From NCBI GenBank assembly GCA_033557685.1, contig JAWQRN010000180.1, forward strand, positions 1 to 35,039: a stretch of 35,039 nt of DNA, written 5' to 3'. The notes below the pieces were generated by a model. That model saw nothing but the letters and a program-made list of their open reading frames with translations. It was not told the DNA's origin and made no database searches. Within the stretch, counting starts at the first letter, position 1, and each line of letters opens with the position of its first letter. Source of the stretch: Sperchopsis tessellata. Taxonomy: Eukaryota > Arthropoda > Insecta > Coleoptera > Hydrophilidae. This document shows positions 1 through 10,459 of the stretch, one piece after another. A program made the translations under genes and the position numbers.

Positions 1-8
1 ATAAAATG

Positions 9-11
<3 letters not shown>

Positions 12-69
<58 letters not shown>
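12..69. repeat. (TA)n microsatellite
   Basis: Uninterrupted alternating T and A, about 29 dinucleotide units, at the left edge of the window. It is a simple repeat likely to vary in length between individuals and to be miscounted in assemblies. Confidence 0.97.
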
Positions 70-72
<3 letters not shown>

Positions 73-359
73 TGAAAGAACGAAGTATCACTAACCATCT
101 TGCCATTTAAAATTTTTAAGATTGGCAAAATGAATCCAAAATTCGCCTCTCTCGAAACTAAAGTTAAGTTATTGAGGGTAGTACGTTTTCGTTAGGACAT
201 TTGTATTAACATCTCACTGGGATTTATGTATAATATCTCAATAAATATACATTCCAGATATTTATTTTAGAACACACTTTGGGACGTTTTAAAATCAGAG
301 CATACCCATTTTTTAAAAATGAATAAACAAAAATGTATCGGAATTTAACGAAGGAATGA

Positions 360-658
360 ACAACTTCCGTTATTAAACCTTCTGAATCAAAACAATGGGT
401 TCGAATAGAATCGGAATTACTGGAAACTGCCTTGATTGAAACATCGAAATTATTCGGCGTAGATGTTTATCGGTCAGTCACAGTATCATCCGAAGATAGA
501 ATTGTTTTAATGGTAAATGGGGTAAAACTGATGCCATGCAGCCAAACAGGGGCCTACCGGAAACAATCAAATAGGCGCGGGTCAGCGAAAGTTTCCGCTC
601 CTATTGAAAACCAACAACGTGTGACGATGCAGCATCCGCTGTATCACAACTTGTGAAA
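360..658 (+). CDS. Unassigned open stretch, about 98 codons
   Basis: The frame is open from just after a TGA at 357-359 to a TGA at 656-658, about 98 codons in DNA where stops should be frequent. The stretch is richer in G and C than its flanks and opens with polar, charged peptide (SESKQWVRIESELLETALIE) followed by a hydrophobic-polar mixture. There is no ATG near the start; the first in-frame Met is internal. I see no clear splice acceptor or donor and recognise no family. It could be a fragment of a mobile element, perhaps from the gypsy relic 1 kb downstream, or an exon; a chance open frame is also possible. Confidence 0.25.
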
Positions 659-1499
659 TCACGTGAAAATAATTCTGTACGCTTAACTCACCGATATATG
701 TCTAATTAACAATGAACGTATATAATTTTGTGTCAGTAACGTCCGATATTTCATTTATGAGAAAGTATCACTCGACAATAATAGATCTATATAATGGTAA
801 CTTATGCTACCTTTATAAAAACATTCAACAATATATTTAGGACATCTAACCTTTTATAAAAATTAAAACAAGGATACATTTACGGAAAATATACATAAAG
901 CAAAATATGCAATACATGAAGATACCCACTAATTTAAATTCTATCTAATAATGAAAGTATAAATAAACAAATATTTGGCTTTAAAATTATCCTCATCGTC
1001 CGTTATCGAGAATAAAAACATCAAAAGTCGTTACTCAGATTTCTAATCTGAACATGGGCAATATAGATTACGTCACAAGTAACGGCTAAATATTCCGACG
1101 TTTTCCATCTATATTACCCAGCATATGCCCCAAGAAAATATATCTCACATGAGGATACATGTTTTGACATTTATTAACATTTCTGTCTTTCTATCATATT
1201 ATTTAGTCCAACTATTTCCGAATGATAAGCTGTTGATTTCTGAATCTCTACACCACTGAGCGCAGCACCAGAAGATTAGAGAAGAGCTCAGAGAGCTTTC
1301 GATGTTTCTAAGAGGGATTTACGCAACAAACATAAACCAATGTGCTAGGACGTGCTACTGTTGCGATAAAGACTGTAGTTTATTGCTGTGTCATTAAACT
1401 ACTTATTTTAAGAATAAATATACTTCAAAAGTGTTGAATTGTTATTTGTGAACACGTAAAACCGTAAAAGAGGCGTCAGGTGTTTAAAAACAAATAATA
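659..1499. other. Non-coding AT-rich stretch, possible LTR remnant at its end
   Basis: No coding signal. An imperfect inverted repeat (GGGCAATATAGAT near 1056 and ATCTATATTACCC near 1107) is present. The last 250 bases before the gag-like region hold a GATAAAG polyadenylation-like signal near 1365 and are where a 5' LTR of the gypsy element would be expected. No second LTR copy was found in the window, so this is only positional reasoning. Confidence 0.3.
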
Positions 1500-1559
1500 A
1501 ATTAAATAAAAGTAAAAAAGAGTATGTGATAGACCCCGAACGAAAACTAGGACAACTAA

Positions 1560-2345
1560 GAAAATGCGGACACAGAAAATATAGCAGAAGAACCAATCAA
1601 CATGCATCAAATCCTGTTATGTTCTAGAACGTACTGGAAGAAAATTCTAAATGTTTAGAAAGCAAAATAGAAGAAAATCTAAAAGTATATAAAGCAGACT
1701 AGCGTAAAATTCTAGAAAAAGCGAAGACAAAATAGTACAGAAACTAGAAGAAAATTCTGCAAGAAAATGAAGACAAAATAGAATAGAAGCTAGAACAGAA
1801 CTCTAAAAGTTTATAAAGTAAACTAGAGGTAAATTCCAGATTGATTCAAGACAATTCCAGAATATTATTTAAATTGCAATGAATATTGAATATAACGGCT
1901 GGGATGAAACAGATAAAATGACTACCTCCACCATGGCTTTACAAGGCCAAGCACTGTACGATCTGCACAGTATTTCTAAGAATAACGGGAAATTCTGAAA
2001 CTCTGGTTCAGGCCCTCGAATCAAGGTTCGGTGATTACCACTTGAAACCTATTTACCAAGCATAACTACCAGTATGAAAACGAAATAGTGGGGAAATTCT
2101 ACAATATAGGCATAGACATAGATATACTAACCAGACTTAGCTGCGAAGATCTACAAGAAGATGTCTGCGATCGTAGTAAACATGTTTGTTAATGGCCTTA
2201 CAAACCCAGCAATATCACAAGAAGAACAGATTGGCCCGCAACGAAATATATGTGAAGTACACAACCGAGAAGTAACAATAGAAGCAGCAAGAAACTGAAC
2301 TGAAGCAGAGTATTAAGACTATAAAATGCTGAAGGTGTGAAAAAA
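1560..2345 (+). pseudogene. gypsy gag relic with coiled-coil N-terminus
   Basis: From about 1630 to 1860 the DNA repeats a degenerate unit around GAAGAAAATTCT and CTAGAA, encoding Leu-Glu-Glu-Asn-Ser-like heptad peptide, consistent with the coiled-coil start of many gypsy Gag proteins. From 1880 the capsid-like portion appears: NGWDETDKMTTSTMALQGQA, then after a frameshift an equivalent of the ALESRFGDYHL motif, and later MFVNGLTNPAI. This is the standard retrotransposon Gag order. Stops and at least three frame changes make it non-coding. Near 2330-2360 a CxxC...HxRRNC-like zinc knuckle (CEKSAHIRRNC across a frameshift) closes the gag. Confidence 0.8.
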
Positions 2346-2910
2346 GTGCACATTCGCAGAAATTGTGAGAATCAAGTCCTCTGGAAAAACCATCGAAAGT
2401 CAAGTACAGTGAAATTAACAGCCGCCAACATTAGGGAGCACATGTTGGTGGTCACAAAGGAAGGCCCCAGAATGTCCAGAATACAGCATCATGTAAATAG
2501 TTTCGTCACTAATGGTAGTATTGGGAAGAAGAGGTGCCAGTACACAATAGGCACAGGAGCCAATGGTTCAGTAGTTTTAGTTCATGGAAGACCGAAGGTT
2601 AAAGTGGGTAGTTACTACATGGTTAAACAGATGATTCTAGAGAACCTAGTTAATGAAGAGATCCTCAAGTTAGATTTTATGAACTCTCATTGAAATGTTG
2701 TTGATGTGAAGTTAGGCAATGAGAAAGAGAGTCTGGGTATTCATGGATCTCCTGCGCCTCCTACTTTTCAATATTGTAAGGTTATGACTGCAAAAATAAT
2801 CAAAGCTAAGACTGAAAACGAAATAGACGATTGCAAGTGGGGTTTTACTGAATTGTGTATGAATGATTCAATCAAACTGAGAGTTCTTGTAGGAAGGGGT
2901 TTTCTATAAA
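2337..2910 (+). pseudogene. gypsy zinc knuckle and protease relic, catalytic Asp replaced
   Basis: A 118-codon open stretch starts in the end of a retroviral-type zinc knuckle (HIRRNCE) and continues into the aspartic protease. The active-site loop reads CQYTIGTGANGSVV; retropepsins carry Asp-Thr/Ser-Gly here, so GGC has replaced a GAC or GAT codon (near 2551). The region after it (VKVGSYYMVKQM, then EEILKLDF) matches the flap and second half of gypsy proteases. A stop at 2691-2693 is followed in the same frame by another open stretch (2706-2909) that continues the protease-to-RT linker. Confidence 0.8.
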
Positions 2911-3039
2911 TCTTAACAAAGGAAAAGTATTGGGAACTATAGAACCAGTCATCTCAGTTGCCCAATTTGAAGAAGATGTAGTGCTTATAAAACAATATTG
3001 CTGATAATCTGAATAACTTATCATCAACAGAAGAAAAAC

Positions 3040-3905
3040 AGCAACTACATGTTTTAAGGCAATTCCAAAACATATTTTCCACCGAAGAGGAAGACTATGG
3101 CCGTACCAATGTGATACAACTCCAGATCGACACTGGAAGAAGTCGAAGATCTGTTGAAGAAGATGCACCAGCTGGTCGTCATAGAAATTTCTAGTAGTCC
3201 TTAAGCCTCACCTATTGTTCTGGTATCAGAGAAATATGGGCCTAAATGATTTTGAGTAAACTATATTAGACTGTACGATGTATAGAAGGATTGATACCCT
3301 ATTTCCAAAATAGAGACACTTTGGGCACGTTGGCAAAGCTACAATGGTTCTTCACATGAGTGGTTATTGGCAAGGAAACCTAGACTCTAAAGATCGAGAA
3401 AAGCCAACTTTTTATACAGTATCAGGGCTGTAGCAGTCCACTGTCAAGTCATTGGAGTTATGTAATGCACCAGCAAGTTTTGAAATACTTATGGATCTGA
3501 TTCTCAAGTATTTATCTCTTTTCCATATGAAGTGTTTGGAGGAGATTCTTAGAAGATTAAGGAATACCCACTTGAAACTCAGCCCGAAGAAGTGCCATTT
3601 ATTCATGAAGAAAGTAAAATATCTCGGATATGTATCTAACGAAGGTGTAGCGACAGATCCCGATTAAATCTCAACAGCTGAATAATGGCAACCCACGAGG
3701 AATAAACATGATTTATGACACTATTTAAATAACTATCGAATATTTATTCCAGGGTTTGTTAAGCTTAGCTAAGTCTTTGTAAAAAATGACCGAAGGAGCA
3801 AGTAATTTTGAATAGACAAAATATTGCCAGGACGTGTTCTACGAATTGAAGATAATCAAGCAATCACCAATCCTTAGCGGATGGCGAAGGTCTTTTGCAG
3901 TGTTA
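3040..3905 (+). pseudogene. gypsy reverse transcriptase relic lacking the YxDD box
   Basis: The sequence reads through the pol linker (LRQFQNIFSTEEEDYG), then the RT fingers (PIVLVSEKYGPK with VNYIRLYDV in place of the usual VDYRxLNxxT), a palm segment (SGYWQGNLDSKDREKPTF), LCNAPASFEILMDLIL, and the thumb-side LKLSPKKCHLF and VKYLGYVSNEGVATDPD. It ends with a connection region resembling FYELKIIKQSPILSGW near 3840-3890. The catalytic YxDD segment expected between LMDLILK and the LRRLRNTHLKL part is absent, so there is an internal deletion of about 20 codons. Multiple stops and frameshifts are present. RNase H and integrase are missing. Confidence 0.88.
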
Positions 3906-5069
3906 AAAGGGAACACAACTTGATAAAACACATTTTATAGAGTCACTAAGTTCCTCAAGTATAACATATAACGTAAAAAGTGGTTTTATGTATGAATTAG
4001 ACAAATGCATTGCTTTACCAAAACTACTGAAAAATTAAAATTTCTATCTAACAAAAATTAAATAAGTTTAACAATTATTTTACATCGATATTTAATAAGA
4101 AAATGTATCAAATTCACTAGACGTGATAAATTATCTAATACAAATTTAAACATTGATATAAATGCATTCAAAATTACACCTATTAAATATGACGTCAGAG
4201 GCTTGTAATATTCTCAGATAATCTAAGGACAATGCTTATAAACTTATGTCATGTTCGTCAGATGGCATTGTCACTTGAGTGGGCACCATTGTTTTTAAAT
4301 TCTTATGTATAAGCGGTGTCGAACGACGTCATGAACATTCGTGTTCAACATAGTACAGAATACAGAAGGAACATGCTTTTTTCTCAATGGAATTTGTGTA
4401 AACATGCGTGCGTGACTCCAGAAAAATCCTAATTATTTCTTGAAAAATTATGACTGCTACAAATGTGTAATAATCACTCTCTTTTGTTCCCTAAATGGAA
4501 TAAAAATTATCGTTATTGAGATCGAGATGCTCGTGCTGCGCACGAACGGAAGTAGAAGAATCAGTATAGCATTTATCATGTAAAATTTTTGATTTATTTT
4601 TAGTTCAGTATATTCTAAATTAAATTGGGAATTTGAAGAAGATATGTAATGTGTAACATGGGATATTGATTTTGAAAAACCTGCCATTAATAAACAGCAA
4701 ACTTATTGTTACATTGTATCAGCGTTAAAATGAGGATTGTGTGTTTATTTATTTACTAAATTATACAGAATACATTACAAAAAATCTTTCAATGTTCTAC
4801 TGATGGTACAGACGTACGTTTTATAGAATGCCACTTATCGTCAGTACACCTGAATGTCTGCTTTGCTCAGCCCGTTTGAAGTTAGAAATTGCGATAGATG
4901 GACACGAGAGCTATTTCACTAATTTGACATATACATCTTATATTGTATTTGAAGAATATAAATAGTGTTTTTCTAAAATTGAAGAGGAAATGAGAAAAGT
5001 GTATTTATATCTGTGGCACAATTAAACGTACTATTTGAATTAAACATAAGGACAATTACATCAATTGTT
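3906..5069. other. Non-coding AT-rich stretch
   Basis: No coding, RNA or repeat signal that I can support. Short open frames here look like chance. Confidence 0.5.
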
Positions 5070-5275
5070 TAATTGCAGAATACGTATTGTAAAAGTTTTT
5101 CAAATGCAGGACCAACGGAATAGATGTACGTTCCACGGAATACCAACGCATTGCTAGCGAACTCTGAATCCATGTACTCTGAACCACCGTCCATTGGATT
5201 ATCATCTGCTTCGCCATTTTTTGTTATACTCCGATGTAGCCAAAGTTCGATAACTATAAAAAATGTACTAATATG
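5070..5275 (-). CDS. Unassigned 67-codon open stretch, acidic
   Basis: On the minus strand the frame is open from a TAA (complement of 5276-5278) to a TAA at 5070-5072. The peptide contains an acidic, Gly/Ser-rich run (NGEADDNPMDGGSEYMDSE) followed by FASNALVFRGTYIYSVG. The first Met is internal and there is no convincing splice site. An acidic, low-complexity start of this kind is common near the N-terminus of piggyBac-type transposases, but nothing downstream confirms that. The family is not recognised. Confidence 0.25.
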
Positions 5276-5439
5276 TTAAATGTTGTTGTTAAACTTTGAC
5301 ATAGCTACTAAAACACAAAGTGGAGTATGGGTCTTTTGCGATAAGAAGCAACTAGTGCTATGGATGATCACAGTCTTCATTAGTTATAGAAGACGATAAA
5401 TCTACGACAGTTACTACCAAATGATTTACCTAACTCAGG

Positions 5440-5712
5440 TTGTTGGAGGTTAAATTAATATATGGATCAACAAATTGTATAGATTTTTGAGATCTGTACT
5501 TAGGATTTGGTTGATGTTTGTTTCCTGTAAGGTTTTCTAAAGCTTCTTCACAGCTACACAGTCATATGACTTCTTCAGGTCTATAAACAGTCAATGGATT
5601 TCCCTGTTGGCTTTTTTTATAAGCAGAAAACGTTGTACTTTAGGATCTGCCTGCTGTAAAACCTGCTTTTCTTCTTCCTCGTTATCTCGATATTCGTATT
5701 AAATTAGATCTA
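5440..5712 (-). pseudogene. LINE reverse transcriptase fragment
   Basis: Read on the minus strand, one frame gives AGFTAGRS (the RT motif usually written QxGFRxGRSxxD). After a frameshift another gives FIDLKKSYDCVAVKKL, which is RT motif A with the first catalytic Asp in the form F-x-D-x-x-K-A/S-Y-D. It is followed by TLQETNINQIL and LKNLYN, as in many non-LTR retrotransposons. Two stops and one frameshift occur within 270 bp. Nothing else of the element was found nearby, so this is a short 5'- and 3'-truncated relic. It is unrelated in orientation to the LINE at the right end of the window. Confidence 0.75.
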
Positions 5713-6694
5713 TTAATATCTTTCTGTATAGAAAGCTAAATTTCCATATAATACTACCAAAATTGTATGTTTGCACGCTTTTGCAAGTAAGTTATGTTTA
5801 CCGATCAAGTTTTGATCGATAAGGCGGCAAGATGGTAAATGACACTAAAAGTCCATGAGGGGTAAGTGGAAATGTTGAAGTCATTACATTAAAACCGCAA
5901 TTAGAGGTCCGCTTATTTAATAATTAATTTAATATGATATTTTCAGTAAGTTTGCAGATATATTTCATACCCCGGCCTCTCTTAATACAGAGGGTGTACG
6001 GATGATAGATGGTTAGTCGATTTTAAAACTAACACAGATCGTTACGCGGTTGCTATTTATTAATTTCTTTATTCTAATTTTTTTATCATTCTGATTTGCT
6101 TTAAATCTTCCGGATGTTGCTAAATTTTTCCAAAATAATTTACATTAAGAGTTCTACTTAATTTTAGTGTACCATCAATATCTGTTAATTATCTTTTATT
6201 TTACCACACATTTTATTCTTTTGAATGCAAAACCGAAGATTTCATATACTTTTAGATAGTGGATGGTTTCGTGGAAGTCGTTTGTACATTCGAATTATGA
6301 CTTGTTCGTCAAAGAGTTTGTATTTGGGATTTCATATGTGTATATCGTGGAAGTCAGACTACTCTATGTCATAGACGTTTACCTCACTAAACTATACACA
6401 TTTATTAATTGGACACGTCCTTTTACTTCAACATTCCACTATTATTGATAAATAAATATGTCATGATAAACAACGAATCATTGTGCCATCAGGTAATTTG
6501 AAGGATTATTTTCATTTCAAAGCTCACAAATAGGGATAATTATATAAAATAATAGTATACTTGTGTATAGTATATTTACCTAACATCCTAATCAACGCTG
6601 AAAAAAATACTAATATTTATACATTGTGTTTTTGATTGTTAAAAAGACATATGAGGAGTATTAAAAATAAATAACGTGTGACAAGATTACGCAG
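5713..6694. other. Non-coding AT-rich stretch
   Basis: No supported feature. A 61-codon open frame at 6263-6448 is hydrophobic, AT-driven and without family resemblance; I treat it as chance. Confidence 0.5.
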
Positions 6695-6786
6695 GTTCGA
6701 GATTTTTAAGTGCCCTTGTGCAAGTGTGGTAACCTAATCACTAGCGTCGGTGAGTGGCTATAGCAGAAGAAATAGGACGACGTTAA
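6695..6786 (+). repeat. tRNA-derived SINE-like repeat, copy A (partial)
   Basis: The reverse complement of this segment (CCTATTTCTTCTGCTATAGC, CTCACCGACGC and TCTCGAACC) lines up in order with 7078-7226 and with the fuller copy at 27375-27663. On the plus strand it begins with a B-box-like GGTTCGAGAT at 6702-6711, followed by the repeat body. It is a fragment about 90 bp long, in opposite orientation to copy B 300 bp away. Confidence 0.6.
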
Positions 6787-7077
6787 ATAAACAATTTAAA
6801 AAAATGTCGCTGGTAATTTCTTATTAAAATAATACAAGCAAAACTCTGTGTCCTTAACTTATAACTGTAAACTAACATAGCACGATATATGAGGAGTATA
6901 GATAACCTTAATCACATTTAAGAAGTTAACAAATGCCATGGAGTTATTATTTATGTTTAATGAAGGAAGCTCGAATTTTACCGAATATTCCAAAACATTT
7001 GGGTTCATATACAAGCTATCATCATTACATACTTCTTTCCAAAATTTACACTTTTAAAAATTTGTGTAATTAACGAC

Positions 7078-7226
7078 AGCCTATTTCCGTTGCTATAGCC
7101 TATCATCGACACAAGACATTATGGTACCACACCTGGACATTTTGACGCATCCAGTGTTGAACTGGAATTGGTTCCACAGTTTATGTACCTCCTGTAAAAC
7201 GAGCACCACATAGACTTTTCTCTAAT
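7078..7226 (-). repeat. tRNA-derived SINE-like repeat, copy B (internally deleted)
   Basis: It shares CCTATTTC, GCTATAGCCTATCATCGAC, GCATCCAGTGTT and AAAACGAGCACCACA with the copy at 27375-27663, in the same order and orientation. About 45 bp of the longer copy are missing between the GGTTC and TGTACCTCC parts. The tRNA-like head of the family is not present here. Confidence 0.7.
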
Positions 7227-7520
7227 TTGTGTATATATTTTGTTTATTATACTGTTTGTTAAAGCAACAGCATGTTGTTATTCCTACTTTTTAATTGTTA
7301 AATGTTGAGTAGTGTAAATCAATAAATAAATAAATTACCAAAAGCTTAGGTTTCCTTCAACAACTAAATTGACTAACCATAACAATTTAACTTAAATCTT
7401 GAAGTTTTGAAACATACTGGAAGTAGACGACTAGATTATATGAATAAATTTAATGGGATAGATGCAGGCTTAACAACGACGCCCGAAAGTGCTCGCGTGT
7501 TTTCCAGTACCTATATATCG

Positions 7521-7523
<3 letters not shown>
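7227..7523. other. Non-coding AT-rich stretch
   Basis: Nothing recognisable apart from a short AATAAATAAATAAAT run near 7320. Confidence 0.5.

Positions 7524-7560
<37 letters not shown>
7524..7560. repeat. (AT)n microsatellite
   Basis: About 18 uninterrupted AT units, flanked by the related runs CCTATATATC and TTATATATC. A second AT-dinucleotide tract in the window, unrelated in flanks to the one at the left end. Confidence 0.95.
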
Positions 7561-7568
<8 letters not shown>

Positions 7569-8449
7569 CAAAATTAAAACTTAAGTATTTCTACGTTGAT
7601 GGAATTCTATATACCATTATATTTATTTTGTCTGACTTCGCTAGTCAACTCACTATAATTGGATGTTGACCGTTCACGTCGGTTTAATGAAAATAAAATT
7701 ATTATCGAGCAACCATTACAAGAATTCCTCTTATTTTTACGTTTACTTTCATAATTGACATAAAACAGTTGAGTTTAATTACCTGTACAGGGCATAACGA
7801 AGCAAACGAAATGATGCACTTGTCTTTGTTTTTAATTAAGATACATGCTTGGAAAAAAATCTGCAGATGGATTCAGCAAATAATTTTGATTGTATAATAA
7901 GCGATTAAGTAATCTTTACCACGACTTTAAAAAGAGCGACACAAATCAATGTTCTAATTAGTTGAATTAGAATTCATATACATTAAATGAGTAAAGCTTA
8001 GTTAGCTCTTGTAAACAAAAACAGTGCTTTAATAACTTCTCAGGAATACGTTGACGTGCCATTGCTCCGTTCTGAGCAAAAACTTACGCAGCTCAAATAA
8101 GAATGTGCTAAAAATAATTGCAATAATATATCGCAATAAACTATGACTATTCACTACACATTAAACGGGCAGATGGAACGTTTTAATTATTTAGAATGCC
8201 TGGCCAGACGACAAATGATACACACCTATCAATAAAAGCAATCATTGAAAGTGAAGGACGCACATTCTTTAAAATTATGAACATGTTATGCAGTCGAGAT
8301 GTATCACTCAAAAAAATAAGATAGCTAATTGTGAAGTATTACGTGTTAACAGTACTTCTTTGAAGGATAATGCTTATACTATATTAGTTACATGATGTAA
8401 CAAGTTCAGAAATCCTACAAGGCATAAACAAATAGAACTTATGATTATG
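7561..8449. other. Non-coding AT-rich stretch
   Basis: No supported feature. Confidence 0.5.
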
Positions 8450-8765
8450 AAATTTGATTATCGATTATACTGATTCATTGATTAATCGAAAAAATCGAGT
8501 AATAAAATAATCGAAAAATCGGGTAATCAAATAATCGAAACAATTGATTGATATGATCATCGATATAAAAGTTTAAAATTTAAACCAATGCTTTATTTAT
8601 CGTAATTATAATAACCCCGTTCGGTAGTGTGACACAAGGAATTTTCAGTATTTATGTGAAAAAACAAAAAATGGATGATCGGTTAATAAAAAATTCACGA
8701 TATATTAATAAAAAATCGATGATTGATGAATCAAACAATCGAATATAATTCCCAGGGCTAATCGT
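8450..8765. repeat. ATCGATT-rich block, probable hAT-type transposon end
   Basis: Many short variants of AATCGA and TCGATT occur in both orientations (for example near 8458, 8483, 8509, 8534, 8695 and 8738). The block stops at TTCCCAGGGCTA near 8750-8761; its complement, TAGCCCTGGGAATTAT, resembles the ends of hAT elements, which often carry AATCGATTAATCG-like subterminal repeats. No matching left terminus or target duplication was found, so this may be one end of a truncated non-autonomous element. Confidence 0.45.
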
Positions 8766-9794
8766 GACTAGTCAGGAGAAAAAAGGCACCATATTTCGGC
8801 TATTTACATATTCGGAAACGATAAATACTATCTCTCTCTCTCTTTCAACTTATAGGTCAGGAAAGGATCGATATCATGGAGGAATAAGAAATCTGAGGAA
8901 GTGAATTAACATAAGTGATGTAACCAGACTTATAGGTAGATAGGCACTCACAAAAATAGTTATTAAGATGGTGTACAAGTGCATTTCATTTTCATATCTT
9001 TATCTTCTTTTCCAATTAAAATATTTTATTTTTTAAAATTATAACCACAAGTTAGTTATATTAGAGTATAGTATACGTATAGATCAAGCTTAAAGGCAAT
9101 TATGTAAGGATATGATGGTAATAAGAAAAAAAAATATACACCAATGTTGTATGCTTGTCGTACAACAAACTCGACTTCAAGCAATTATTATAGTTAAAAC
9201 GCTTTTTGTGTAAAAAACCTAAGGAATTTTAAAAAGCTAAATGATCGTCCCATATACCGAATGGTATACGCAGTTCTTGAAAACAATAGAAATTTAACAG
9301 CGGCTGAAAATCATGTATAAACAATACGATCGGTTCTTTTGATGCTGTTGACTCGGTCAACACTCCAATGACCTGGCTAACAGATTTGTTTGTCTTTCCA
9401 ATATTGGGCCGACAAACGTTTAACATTCGGCTCGAGCCCAACTGATGTGGCCATCAGGTGTTGCTTGTGTTAACACCTTAAAAATAGTGTTTGTTTTAAA
9501 TTATCTCCACTGATAATATTTTATAGCGTTTAAATACTATTGTTTTCTCAAATGGTTAATATTAGACAAGAGAACTGATATCGTCTACAATTCTAGATGA
9601 TTTATTAGTTATAATATAATTGTAATATCTACGAATTTACAGATTTATGTTAATTACAAGTGTATATTTCTTGCTTTGTAGAATTATAAATTGTATTTCA
9701 TTTATATTATTTTTCCTTTCAGTTAGGGTAAATTTTCCTCACTCGAGATTGATGTCCGTCATAACGTGAACTACAGTTAAGTATATAAGGAATG
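8766..9794. other. Non-coding AT-rich stretch
   Basis: A minus-strand 70-codon open frame (9229-9441) shows no family resemblance; the local G+C is slightly raised around 9300-9450. No splice sites support it. A short CT run lies near 8830. Confidence 0.45.
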
Positions 9795-9915
9795 TATAAT
9801 GAGGGAAGGTCCAAAAAGGAAACAGCCAACTGTCTATAAAAGTATTGTTATAATCTAGTGGACCGGTTTCCAGGCATCGCGCCTCATCTAAATTTTTGGA
9901 CCTTCCCCCATTATA
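9795..9915. repeat. Foldback / MITE-like inverted repeat
   Basis: Two 23-bp arms (9795-9817 and 9893-9915) are reverse complements with one mismatch; the core is GGAAGGTCCAAAAA and its complement. The 75-bp loop holds a comparatively GC-rich segment (GGACCGGTTTCCAGGCATCGC). Outside the arms the pairing continues loosely through TATATAAGG-like sequence, so the element may be wider. The structure would fold into a stable hairpin if transcribed. No flanking target duplication could be fixed. A non-autonomous DNA transposon is the simplest reading. Confidence 0.7.
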
Positions 9916-10459
9916 TGTGTACGTATATAAGGGTGGTACAATCATTATAAGATCTTTCTATACACATGTTCTCTACCTACCCTCTGTTTTAAACATTTAT
10001 TGACAATATTTTGGCCGGTCTTCCCAGTTGTTTGGGTTCTCATAAGGATTTATGTTGCAGATAAAATCTGGGAATATGCCTACGAAAATTTAGCATAAAC
10101 ATATTATCTTCAAGCGTCAGTTTATAAATACAATATGCATAGTGTAATATCAATAGCATTGGTAATAGTAAAAAAATACAATTTCTTTCCTCTAAATCTT
10201 ATTTTGTATTTTTGATGTTCTAATCCATCTTATCGACTCCTCCCATGTACCGGTTTTATTGGCCAATTACATGGTGACGATCTATGAGAATGTATAATAT
10301 TTGTGCACGGAACCACTAATATTATTTGTCCAGCTGACCCAGACTTAAATGGTTGAATAAAAGATTAACATAGTTGTTATCATTCCTCATTAAAGCAAAT
10401 ACTTCATTCGTTTCATCAAATTTATATTCAAACGCAGTGTGCCAGTATTTATTGGGTAG
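9916..10459. other. Poorly conserved stretch beside a piggyBac relic
   Basis: No firm coding match. It may include the decayed 3' part of the minus-strand piggyBac-like element to its right, but I could not align a second catalytic motif. Confidence 0.4.

Larger units (their letters stand above)
1500..3905 (+). mobile_element. Ty3/gypsy LTR retrotransposon relic (gag-pol, truncated after RT)
   Basis: Successive frames on the plus strand spell degraded gag, a zinc knuckle, retropepsin-like protease and gypsy-type reverse transcriptase, in canonical order. Frameshifts and stops break it throughout. Nothing resembling integrase follows the RT, and no 3' LTR was recognised, so the element is 3'-truncated. 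Two catalytic lesions are visible: the protease Asp-Thr-Gly-Ala reads Gly-Thr-Gly-Ala, and the RT segment that should carry the Tyr-x-Asp-Asp box is missing. It belongs to the gypsy group by the RT phrases LCNAPASFEILMD and LKLSPKKCHLF. It is inactive. Confidence 0.92.
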
